64,000 bases of DNA. Source: Biomphalaria glabrata (lineage: Eukaryota; Mollusca; Gastropoda; Planorbidae). Shown here piece after piece: positions 25,021-36,100 of this stretch. Each line of letters starts with the position of its first letter. The first letter of the stretch is position 1. Location: NCBI RefSeq assembly GCF_947242115.1, contig NC_074717.1:33768201-33832200 (forward strand), given 5' to 3'. Below the pieces are notes generated by a model that saw only the letters and a list, made by a program, of their open reading frames with translations, did not search any database and was not told where the DNA came from. The position numbers and the translations under genes were made by a program.

Positions 25021-25567
25021 TATCTCATCTCATCTATGCCTGTGGTCCTTTCTGGGCATAGGCCACTAACCTGCTTTCTCCAGGCATCTCGGTTCTGGCC
25101 GAGACTTTCCAACTGTCCCCACGTCTTGCCCATCTGCTTGGCATCTGCTTCCAAATCGCGGTGCAATTGTAAAGCTCAAGCAGCCTTCCATTAGCTGAAG
25201 AACACCTGGGGATCTATGGAAAAAAGCACCACCACCAAGATTAGGCTTAGTAACACCATTGCTAAGCCGATACAACTTTATGGAGCAGAGACCTGGAGAA
25301 CCACCATCACCACCATGAAAAAATCCAGGTATTCATCAATGCCTGCTTGAGGAAGATTCTTATAATCCGCTGGCCAGACAAGATCTCGAATGAGTAATTG
25401 TGGCAAAGAACAAAGCAGCAGCCCATTGAAGTAGATATCCTTCAGAGACGCTGGAGATGGATAGGTCACACCCTTCGCCAGCCTGCATCTAGCATAACAA
25501 GGCAAGCCCTAGCCTGGAAACCACAAGCAAAGAAGAGGGGACGGCCCAGGGATACATGGCGCGAATT
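25021..25567 (-). mobile_element. 5'-inverted (twin-primed) LINE insertion
   Basis: The 3' part lies on the minus strand, 25160-25021 (DLEADAKQMGKTWGQLES, then a short GAGAT-type repeat tail). The part that should precede it is inverted on the plus strand, 25161-25567 (IQVFINACLRKILIIRWPD ... RRWRWIGHTLRQPAS ... RGRPRDTWRE). RDTWR and DLEADA are contiguous in the intact family, and both sides of the break share CGCGA. GTCACC(A/G)TCT flanks the whole at 25011-25020 and 25568-25577. This is the expected outcome of twin priming. Confidence 0.85.
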
Positions 25568-26239
25568 GTCACCGTCTCTTTATATTTCCTTAAGGTTGAC
25601 CCACGAGACCTGGTTTAGGCTCCAGTTACTCGCTTTTGCCCCTCTCCTGTTAATGAAAACAGTTCCGCAGATTTAATATTTTAGCCACACATGAAAGATC
25701 AAGAAATACACGAGCAACTGCTCTTTGCGAAACCTTTTACAATGATACTTAAGGCATGTTAATTAATTAATTAATTAATTAATATTTAATGTTAGAAAGA
25801 CTAATTCATAGAAAAACAGATTCGTATATTAAACATTATATCCGTAGATGTGTAGTTTTAAATTACTATTTCACTCTTCAACGCACTATAGTTAGAAATT
25901 TGTTTAAAAATAATGTTGATGAATTTGCAAAAATTTGCGAGTTGAGTAGGGGGTCTACCGAAAACCAGAAAACATGCCAAGGGGTCTACGAGACAAAAAA
26001 GTTTGGGAACCACTGATCTAGATCTAGAATTCTAGATATGAAATTTAAAACGTAGATCTATATCTAGATTTATTAATAATAGTGACGAAATTGTTTTAAC
26101 TCAAAAAGCTTTTATGTGTGTTCTTTTTAGATAAGTTTAAGACGTTTTAATAAACCTCAGCCACTCAATTGCATATGAAGTATCAATCCTTCCCACCTTT
26201 TTCAACTTTATTTGACCTGCACTTTTCTTACACTGAGAA

Positions 26240-26412
26240 ATGTTTGTAAAATGTTCCTTCGGAGTCTTAATTTAGATAATTTACTATCTATAATAGTCTA
26301 AATCTCCCGCAGGATAACGGAGAATGGAAGCGGGCAGGGTTTTAACCCAGGACCATCGATAAGTCCGAACCACAGTCCAGTGCGCAAACCACATGACCCG
26401 GCAGCCATCCAA
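26240..26412 (-). mobile_element. tRNA-derived SINE, family B
   Basis: On the minus strand the head is GGATGGCTGCCGGGTCATGTGG and the B-box region is GGTTAAAACCC (GGTTCAAACCC in the other copies). The body has TCCCGCAGGA reversed and a tail shared with 54692-54860 and 61990-62156. This is the most diverged of the three copies. Confidence 0.75.
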
Positions 26413-26604
26413 AATATTGTGTTGTAGATGCCAAAACGTTTGAATCTTTGCATCTCAGATTGCAAGAAATCTCTTGAATCGACCCCCCTTCCCCCAAGAC
26501 CTCCTAGCAGCTGTACAGCGACCGGCGAGGAATAATGCTTTTCTAAATTCTCATTAAATCTCTAACTTGCGTTATCCTCGAAAAATGAAAAAGAAAATAC
26601 GTAA

Positions 26605-26825
26605 AGAATCGTGGCCGAGAGGCAAAGTACGCTTGGCTTGGCTACCTATGAAAGGGGCTCGAGGTTCGACACCCGACTCGAGCAGAGTTGTGTTTACTGA
26701 GCGCCTAAAGGCAGCACGGAAAACCTCCTCCCAGATATTCCACAAATGAGATTGGACCATAGCGCTCTGGGCATGCTATAGTCATGAAAGTAGCACTATA
26801 TAAAAGCTATTATTTTTTTTTTTTT
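26605..26825 (+). mobile_element. tRNA-derived SINE, family C, best copy
   Basis: The head GTGGCCGAGAGGC resembles a pol III A-box and GGTTCGACACC a B-box, about 40 bases apart. The body holds GCGCCTAAAGGCAGCAC, AAATGAGATTGGACCATAGC and GCTATATAAAAGCTAT, and the element ends in a T-run. Other copies are at 20640-20870 (+) and 31388-31580 (-). Confidence 0.85.
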
Positions 26826-27570
26826 TAGAAGAACATGCAGGATTTAGACAGGATAAACCATCCATAGATCATATAGCTTCCCTCCACATTATAATAGAGC
26901 AATTCAAAGAACAGTCCTCCCCTAATTTAATCTAACTGATCTTCGATAAAGAATTTGACAGTGTGGACAGAGAAGCTACATGGAAACTGATGAAACATTA
27001 TGGTATATTAGGCCTACCAGATAAATTCATCAGCATTATCTAGCATCTATATGAAATCTCTAATTGCCAAATAATCCACAAAGGAAAGCTGACTTTGAAA
27101 TAAAGACGGACGTGACCATGCTTTCCCCCAACAATTTCCCTATAGGTAATTCATAATTGACTAGGTTGTGAGAAGGTCAACAGCTAACAACATAATTATA
27201 CCATGGACTCTTGACAAACAGCTTGACTGGATTTTGCATATGATACCTACATACAACATATAAGCTACAACACACTCAGGTGAGACTGTTAAGTGTTACG
27301 AATAAATAATAGGCCTACCCAGGAAAAAACACCACAGTTCGAAAGAGTAAATCTATGGTAGTAAAAACTAACAACTTTATCTACCTTGGAAACATTATAA
27401 ACACAGAAGTGAAAGCAGACGCAAATGTCGAACAATAGGATTAACAAGGCTATAATAGACATGATTCTTAAGACCGTAAGGTTGACCTGGTGGTCAAAAG
27501 CACTGTCCCTACACAAATCCTAATATTTAATATATGAAAGCACTTCTTTTGTATTTCGCAGAGACTTGGA
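26826..27570 (+). pseudogene. LINE reverse-transcriptase fragment
   Basis: Broken frames read as a non-LTR reverse transcriptase: EEHAGFRQDKPSIDHIA, then a FDKEFDSVDREATWKLMKHY block where functional relatives have D(Y/F)xKAFDSV, then YGILGLPDKFISII. Further fragments follow to about 27570, including FAETWS near the C-terminal AETW motif. It is the same family type as the twin-primed LINE at 25021-25567. Many stops; inactive. Confidence 0.8.
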
Positions 27571-30500
27571 GTCGAGTATCCTATGTGCAGGACGTGTCTT
27601 CGAGCGAGTTTGAGAAAAAAAAAAAAAGAAATAGGCCTACATGTAGTTTCTGTGAAATACGTAAAGATTCATCACTAGCATTTTTCACAGTCCAAACTAA
27701 ATGTTAAGATGCAAAGCATATAAAATCTACCCTTGCGGCTTAGGGCCCCGCTTATAACACTCGCCCAGGGCCCACTGCTAAGGTCGCCTCTGATCACAAG
27801 ACATATCTGATTGAACTCATTACCATACTACAAGGGAAAGACAATTTCACGTGTGATCCGGCCTTCCATACGAAATAGCAACTCTTCATTCAGAAGGCGG
27901 AAAGGATGAACATTGTCCATTTCCCAACCTAAACCGCCCTGCAACGTGATAATCACCTAAACATCTTTCCCAAACGAAAAAAAAAATATTTTCTGAATCT
28001 CTTGAACGGCAAATTCAGTAGAACTTTAGTAGACTTTCGTGATTTGAAGAATGCTTTTATTTTCAAAATCTGTCTGCAGCCAATGTGTCAGATCTGCAAC
28101 AGATTGACTTTCAAAGCCAGACATAGACCTGCTTAAAAAATTTTGAGGAATGCAGACATTTGACAATCTGTATTGCCTGTAAAAATGTTTCCAAAATGAA
28201 GCATTAAGGATGGTCACAGTGTTTACAAGTTCTTATTTGTGTAAAACTTTTCAAAGATGAAACGGCCGTACATCTTGTTTCTTACAGGCACATAGGTATC
28301 TATTGTCCATGCTTTCGTCTCCAGACTTTTCTCATCCCCTGTGGGTTTCAGGATAAAGGCTGTCTTGGAATGTTTTCTGCTTGTTTGCTCATTTGCGTCG
28401 ATTGATTTCTTGCTCTATTAGTGTGTAATGTTTCAAACAGGCTGAGTCTGAAATTTTATTTGGCTATCTGGCACCGATTATATGACGCAAGCATTTATTG
28501 ATGAATGTCTGGTCTGGAGCTTGTCTGTTAGTACCTATAGGCTCACTCATTCTCCCACTTGAACTGATGAAACAAAAAAAAAAGATGAAAGTTTAGCCTG
28601 TTATTACTATGTTCCCTAGAACAAGCACCTTTCACAATCGAAACGCAGCGGTTAATTTCCCCGAAACGATTTCTATTCGGTTTTCGTCCCTTCGTAAATT
28701 TTTACAAACCGACGTACTAAAGCAATAGAACTATACTAATGCTACATAGCAAAAACAAGAAAAAACAAACTTCCTTTTTAAAAGCATTTCATTGGTACTG
28801 GTACACTATTTCTTTGATACAACTTTAAATGTCTAATACTACACATTTCTTGTACCTTTAGCACATAGACACAGTTGAAATAAAAGCAATTAAATATTTT
28901 TTTAATAAAGTCTTTAGCATTTGAACTATTTTATTCCGACTAGATCTAGTGTAATACGAGGAGTCAGAAGAGCGATTTCAAATAATCATTTTGGTGTTTT
29001 TCACTTGAAAACCAATAATGAGATGTTAAAATACTTTTTTCTTTTTTGCCAAAAGGAGACATAAGCTATAAGCTTTTAAAGTTATTTCTGTGTAAATGTG
29101 ACAGCCAGACGGCTTACAGGGGCTGCTGAAAAACAAAGCCTGAGTATTTTAGACTTTTGGGGACTAACGTACCCCTCCCCCCCTGTACACAGACGGAAAT
29201 CCACTATGTAATAAATTGTGTACTGAATACCTCCACTTCAACTCGTGGTACATTGAAAATACTTGTTTCAAGTTATACTGATAATACAATAATTGAAACC
29301 AAGCAAACACACTAAACAATTTCACAACATATGAACAAGTTAACACAAAATTGTCCACACACACAATTTATTCTGGAATTTTTAAAAATCAACTTTTAAA
29401 AGAACACACTTTGAACTAGGGCAATAACCAACGTTAATAAAAATCAATTAATTATAACAGCATATAAATGAATAATTAAAGGATATTAATTATAAATAAT
29501 GAACTAAAATTGTTACAACATTGATGGGAAAGGTCACAAATAAAAAGGATTTTGATTGTTAACCTAACTTATTATGAAGTATTTTTCTATAATCAGCAAC
29601 ATAGTTAATTACTTTATAAATCAGATCTAAAAAAAAAAAATGAAATGAATAATGTATATAAAAACATAGAACCTAATTCTGAGGATAAGGTTCAACAAAT
29701 GTGTACATTTTCTTCTTCATGGAAAACCATAATTATTACACTTGTTAAACATCTAACATCTCCCATCAGGAAATACAAAGAAATGTTTGCTAATGAAATA
29801 CAGGTAATAGAATTTTCAAAAAAATTAAAAAATCAAGACTATTGTCATCTTCAAAAATTTAAACATTAATCACTGAGTGTTAAATAAAAAACAACAACTG
29901 TTATTTAGCATAATATTATTTTATAATGGCAAGAAAGCAGCTTTTTAGGGGACACAATAATATTTACTTTTCTCAGAATCTCTAAAAAATGTTTCTTAAC
30001 AGGAAAATGTTTTGGTAATTTTTAACTTGTTTTCTTGGCATTCCATCATGAGGATGCCAAGATTCCAATGGTATTCTGATAGATTCTTTACTAAAACCCC
30101 CAGTTTGGAGGTAATAAACATTGAGTGGAACTGATCAAGCTATTCAAGCTATTGAATTACAACTGAACCTTAAACATATTTCAGACCTTTACTGAAATTC
30201 TAAGTTTATATTTTGCAAAATATTGCATCATAAAAAAAATATATTCAGATCTTGTTTAAAATGGAACGTTAATTAAAAAAAAAAAAAAATATTTACAGGG
30301 GTAAAAATACATCATTTCAACAAGTTATAATAAACAATATTGCAATTTTTCTTATTAGTTCAAGGTTTTTTAAAAACAAGGGAAAATAAAAAGAATTTTA
30401 TTATAGATTAAAAAAAAAAAAATCTGGTATAATATTTGAGCTACTTTCTGGTTTTCATCTACATGTACAACAATTTTAACTTTCAACATTGAAATATTTC

Positions 30501-31387
30501 AAACTTAGTTAAGATTTGTTGAGGTTATGAGTAGGTAGATACAAAATTGTTGGCCACTTGTTATTCAATCAATTATAATAGAAATACAGAGATGTTAGGA
30601 CTTTTTATATTATACAAAGTTTTATACAAAACATGGGATGTAGCCTATATATTAAATAAATACAGCAAAACATTGATATGATCTATCTTCCAGACACTCA
30701 TTACATTTACATCACTTTAATATACAAAATTCCAAGATCTTAAGCTTTAGGTTTCAATGGGGTAATTTACAAATAAGAATAAAATCTTTTAATAAGATAT
30801 GATTATAGAGAATACAACATTTTAACATTAAAATTCTAGAAACAAAAAATGTTGCTGGCATTTTAAGACATATATTTGTAGAAAAACAAAAACAAAATAA
30901 AAAGTATATTATGCTAAAAAGAACTTATTGGATTGACTAGATGGCAACTGACAGCTGTAAAAAAAATTATCTTAGAAAAATGCATACCCTTGCTACTTGT
31001 AGCTAGTTTGTTAAAGCTAGCAGTAGACACTTCCTAACCAAATTGGCCATGGCTTTCTGAGAAATCTTTGCACTTGTGTCTTTAGCAGTGCAAGAATAAT
31101 TTTATATAAAAAATACAGTCAAGATTGCATGAACTACCAGTACCTTGTGTTACCATATAAATAAACATATTCACTCAAGAACTAATACAGAAAAAAAAAT
31201 CATTGTAACGGATTCAGTTCATCTTCATATATTAGCTGATAATAAAGGCATTTTTTAGAAAATAGACATTGGTTACATACTCTAGTTATTGTAGGCTATT
31301 TCTAGTTTAAATTTCTACTCAGTCAATGGTCAGGAACAGAAATGGGATTGAGACTGAAATATCTAGTTGAAAATGTTGCTAGTTAAA
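27571..31387. other. Intergenic, no gene seen
   Basis: The region is AT-rich and has no domain-bearing frame. About 27730-27790 is a short GC-richer block (GGGCCCCGCTTATAACAC, then GCCCAGGGCCC) that looks like repeat debris. 29400-31390 is very AT-rich and could include a long 3' UTR of the minus-strand ZNF507, but the transcript end cannot be fixed. Confidence 0.4.
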
Positions 31388-31580
31388 TAATTTATGGCTT
31401 TTATATAGCGCTATGGTCCAATCTCATTTGTCGACCAGTGGATGGTGGATCTGGGAGGAGGTTTTCTGTGCTTTAGGCGCCCAGTAAACACAACTCTGCT
31501 TCAGTCAGGTGTCGAACCTCATGCCCCGTTCATAGGTAGCCAAGCCAAGCATACTTAGCCTCTCAATCACGCTAGTATTT
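31388..31580 (-). mobile_element. tRNA-derived SINE, family C
   Basis: It matches the 26605-26825 copy in reverse: AGCGCTATGGTCCAATCTCA, GTAAACACAACTCTGCT, GGTGTCGAACCT (inverted B-box) and AGCCAAGCCAAGCATACTTA. It is nearly full length. Confidence 0.82.
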
Positions 31581-33196
31581 TACATGTGAGTTTAGTGATA
31601 AAGACTATTCCATAAGTTGCTGGATCATTTTTCATTCCTTTTTTTTTTCTTTAAATATAAAAGTGACATTAGCTTCTTATTCCTCTATCCTAATTTAGAG
31701 AGGCCTGAAAAAGTATTTTAATAGTGGTAATATGTTGTCATATACACTGCATCAGTATTCTACTGGTTCAGTATTATATTTCTTGCTAGTATATCTCTAT
31801 AAAACAGTAAAATTTTATTTTTTTCCCCACATTTAATAGCATAAGATAGGATTTTTTAGTTTTTTTTTTTTATATTAAGAAAAAATAGTTTTCAATAATG
31901 AAAAAGAGTTACTTTTTAAAAAAATAATTTAAACTCAAGTATAAGTAATGATTGCCCCAAAAAACAACACATCTGCGTATCTTTGTCATATAATTATCAG
32001 GAAAAAAAAAGAATTGTGCACAATTATTTTTTTTCAAGTACAGCATATATTTGTCTAAATTGTCACTTTGTAGACAGAACCTCCCAGTTGACAAAAGAAA
32101 ACAAAGAACAGTGTCATTTGAGAAAACAAATCTATGAAATGTATCATGAATTCCCCCACCAAGACTGAGATGATAAAACCACCACTCATATGGACACAAC
32201 AAAAACATCCCAATCTATCTGCCTTAGTAATCATTCACTGAGATTCAATTATTTACTTTTTATGAAAAGGAAGATCAAAATTGTAAAATGAAAATATCTA
32301 CTGCCATGTCATTTTGAAGTTTATAACACATACACACACACACACACACAGAAAAGGTCAAACAGTCAAGAAGGTCACATAAAAATGTATACTCTAATAA
32401 TGCTCAGTACTGTTTTTGTAGATGTTAACAATTAGTAATATTTAAAAATATGAAAATCACAAAAATGTGTAACAAAATAATAAATAAAGTAATAAAAAAA
32501 AAAATTGCTGGCATTAATAAAAATGGCTTTTCTTCCATTACAATGTAAGCAGCAAGGGGGTTGCAAGTTGTTTTTTTCAAATAACAATTATAAAATTTTT
32601 ATTTTCAGATCAATTAGTTTGATCCATTTTACAAACTTTTACATTCAAATACTTAACACTTTATTAGATCATTTAGCAGTACATTACAGTACATGTGGAA
32701 AAAATTATGACAATGTCAAAAAGAGTTTGAATACATTGAATAAAAGTTAAAGCTTTAATATTAACCATAATATATATATAATATACCAGTTATGTGTAAA
32801 CAATCAATACTAAATTTTTTGTCGTGAACTATGTCATCAAAACAAAACAAAACAATCTACTGGCAAATAGTATGGTACATACTAATTAGAATAAATAAAT
32901 AACTGGCCAGACTATCTTTCATTGACTAACATACAACAGATTGAAATCAACATAAGTCTTATAATGGAAGAAAGCTAAAAATTGCTTAAAAAACAAACAA
33001 AAAACTAACAAATAGTTGTTTTTTGTTGTTTTTTTTTTTTTTACTTTTAGTGACCTCCCTTTCAATTGTTTTCTCATTCTTTCAATATCTTTAGAGTTAG
33101 TCAAATTTGAAATTAAATGCCATCTTCTTGTTATATGTAAATCAACAGTATGTATTTGATTTGGTTTTTCCCTGCAAAGGATAAATCCAGAAATTA
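31581..33196. other. ZNF507 3' flank, probably 3' UTR
   Basis: This is AT-rich sequence directly downstream of the ZNF507 stop (minus strand). It includes a (CA)n microsatellite at about 32331-32350. Small frames here have no recognisable domain. Several possible poly(A) hexamers are present on the minus strand; none stands out. Confidence 0.4.
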
Positions 33197-36100
33197 TTAC
33201 ACCATTTCATTTGTTCTAGCTACCTTAAGTTGAGCAGTGTTATCTGCCAAAAGCAAGCGTTTTCCAGCATTCTTAGGTGATAATGACTTTCTCTGAAGGT
33301 CTAGAGCTTGTTGAATGATGTCAGAGTGCGCACGCATATGGATGTTTAGTTTAGCTTTGTTTATCGTTTCAAAGCCACAGCTGCAGCACCGAAACGTCAC
33401 CCAGCAAATTGGTCGCTGACCATCCCCTTTATTACACTTGCTAAGCTCCCCCTCAAGAATACGCCTTTCAGAATTGATAACCCTGTCCAAGAGCTCAGGA
33501 TCATCTGGCTCCCCTTCAGCCTCAACACGAGTGTCATGATCAATAGCCGCATTGATGACATCATTTGTGAATTCATAGCTGTAGCTCTGGTCACTTGCAT
33601 GGCGCCACATGTGGGATTTAAGTGAGGGCAGGTGGTGACAGACATAGCCACAAAGGTTACACTTGTACTGCTCCAGGGGCTGCTGAACATATCTCTGATC
33701 ATTGGAATGTCTCTTCATGTGTGACTTTAAACTTCTGCTGTGCAAAGCCTTAAAGTCACACAGATTACAGACCAGCAGAGATGGGTCGCAGTGAACTGAT
33801 AAATGATCATGTAGCTTGAGTATACTTGGACTTGTGAATGAGCAGCCACTGACAACACATTCATGAGTGGTGATGACAGCATTCTGGGAAATCTGACTAT
33901 TTGCCTTATCTACATCCTTGTCAGCAAGTTTTCTCTCATTTATGCTAAACAAGGGCTTGCTTTTCTTAGCCCCACCTTTACATTTCAGAAGGTGAACAGT
34001 CAGCTCTTCTTTGTTATTAAGAATAAGCTCACATCCTGGACACCTGAGTCGAGAAGAGCAACCTGAGTGGACTAGCATGTGCTCCCTGTACTCCAATGGG
34101 TTGGTGGTTTCAAAAACACAGTATGCACACAGAAATGGCTCCTGGTCCTTGTGCGCTCTCAGATGAGCCCTCAGTGTGCTTTTGTGGTTGAAGCTTTGAG
34201 GGCAGAATTTGCAGGCATAAGTTCTGATCTTACAGTGTTTCAGCATGTGTTGTTGCAATGCCTCAGAGGAAGTAGAGGAGAAATCACACAGTGAACACTC
34301 TGATGGTTTCTTCTGCCTATGGGTTTTCATATGAAGTTTAATGTTACAAATTCTTTGACTAGTATAGTGGCACAAGCTGCACCGGAATTTCTCGCTCCCA
34401 CTTTCAAAAATCTTCTCAATGTTCTGTAATTCATCAACAGAGTCCATGTCTAGCTCTGTAGGGCAATTCTTTTTAATTTCTGATTTTTTTACAGGCGATT
34501 CTCCCTGCCTGTCTTCTTCGCTCTCAGACCTTGACCTTTCCCTGAGCTGCTCTATCACAGCCAACAAAGAAGAACAAATGCCAGATTTCTGCTGTTGACA
34601 CAATCCACCAGAAGAGGATAACTCATCTGAAGACTCTGCAGAGTCTGTGTCCTCAGCATGACCAACATCCATTTCCGTTTGAACAAGCTGAGATTCTTGA
34701 AGATGCTTAGTCTTAATATTTTGCTTACAAAGTGGCAGATGAGTATGAATGTCTTGCACTTGATGATCACTTATTGGACATCTAAGCTGAGCAGAAAAGC
34801 TCTTTTGGCTTTTGGTTTCTGAAAAACTCTCTTCTGGAGCCTGGATAGGCAGATTGTCAGCCTCAGTCTTTATAAGTGACTTTTTCCAAGTTTTGTCCTC
34901 ATTACCTAAAGCTTTAATTAATTTAGTCTCTCCACTACTTCCATCAAGGTCTAGTATTCTAGGACTGCCATGTTGGCTAGCCATGCCAGTTAGTCCAGAC
35001 TCAGAAGAGACAGTATCCATGACCTCTACAACGACACTGGGCTCAGTAAAACCTTCATCAATGCTACTCATAGACTCTCCCTGTTCATACATTTCATTTT
35101 TTATTGTACTAACTAGAGGCGATTCATCTTTAACAGATGATAGTTTAAAGGATGCAGGCGAGAAAGTTTGACTAACATCTGCAGAACTAATGACATGAAT
35201 TTGTGATGTTTCTCTGTTGAATGAATGCACAAAAGAATTATTTGTTGACCCTGAACAGTTAATTGAGCTTTTAGATTCAGACTTAAGAGATGAAGAAGCA
35301 ATATTTCCTAGAAGTCTACTTGCACTAGTAGCCTTCCAGATTTCAGAAGGAAGTAAACCTTTCATGTCTTTCAGTTGGATATTCTCCCCTTTGCTGAGCA
35401 TATTAACAGGAAATAAATTGACAGAATTTCCTGGCACATTGGGTAAAGTATGATGAACACTATTGACTGGAGGCGCTCCTTTACTGTAATCATCTTTTGG
35501 GTTGACTTTATTGACTAAGGCTTGTATCAGTGTGGAAGCTGGTTTTATGTTGGTTGTACTGGTTTGGTCGAAAATAGGATACTCTATGTTCTGATGGCCT
35601 GAATGTTTCCAAATATGAGCTTTTATTGTCCTCTGATACTCACAATGATAGCCACAAATGATACAGCGGTATCTTGCAGCCTCTTTGTCATAGATAAAAG
35701 GCACACTTGACTCATTCTGCTTCTGTTCCTGAGATTCTTGTTTGGTAAGATACCCTGCAGATCTTGACTGGGGTTTGGATGAGGTAACCACTCCCCGTTC
35801 AGAGGTAGAGTCCTCTAGCTTGGACTGGTCTACTGATGTCACACGCTGCTGAGTCTTGTGGGCAAGCATGTGTTTAATAAAGGCAGAATTATCGCTTGAG
35901 GTAAAAGAACAGCTTGTACACTGGTAGACAACATCCTTTGGGAGAGTTTTCTTACCTGAGTCAACATTCATCTTGAGGACACCCAAAGTAGTAGAAGGAG
36001 CCACCAATGTATCTGAAGATGGATTTACTATATTTGAATTCATGAATTCTTGCTTGCAAGCTTTCTTCTTGATATGAATCCACATGTGTTTTTGCATTAT

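Larger units (their letters stand above)
23783..26015 (+). mobile_element. hAT transposon remnant (ZBED5/SCAND3-like) with nested LINEs
   Basis: Ends are CAGTGATTCCCAAAGTGGT and, on the minus strand, CAGTGGTTCCCAAAC, classic hAT termini. ATCTAGAT abuts both ends (23775-23782 and 26016-26023), although that octamer is also common nearby. Degraded transposase pieces lie between: MRPVMLKDHLRQCHPD (BED zinc finger, about 24190-24240), a piece like ISLLIAKYGK (about 24770-24800), and MKDQEIHEQLLFAKPF (about 25690-25740). Two LINEs inserted later, at 24241-24650 and 25021-25567. The transposase is dead. Confidence 0.82.

Noticed and set aside
25789-26016. 75-codon frame near the end of the hAT element
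   Set aside because: Lies in the non-coding end of the element and runs into the terminal inverted repeat; no known domain.
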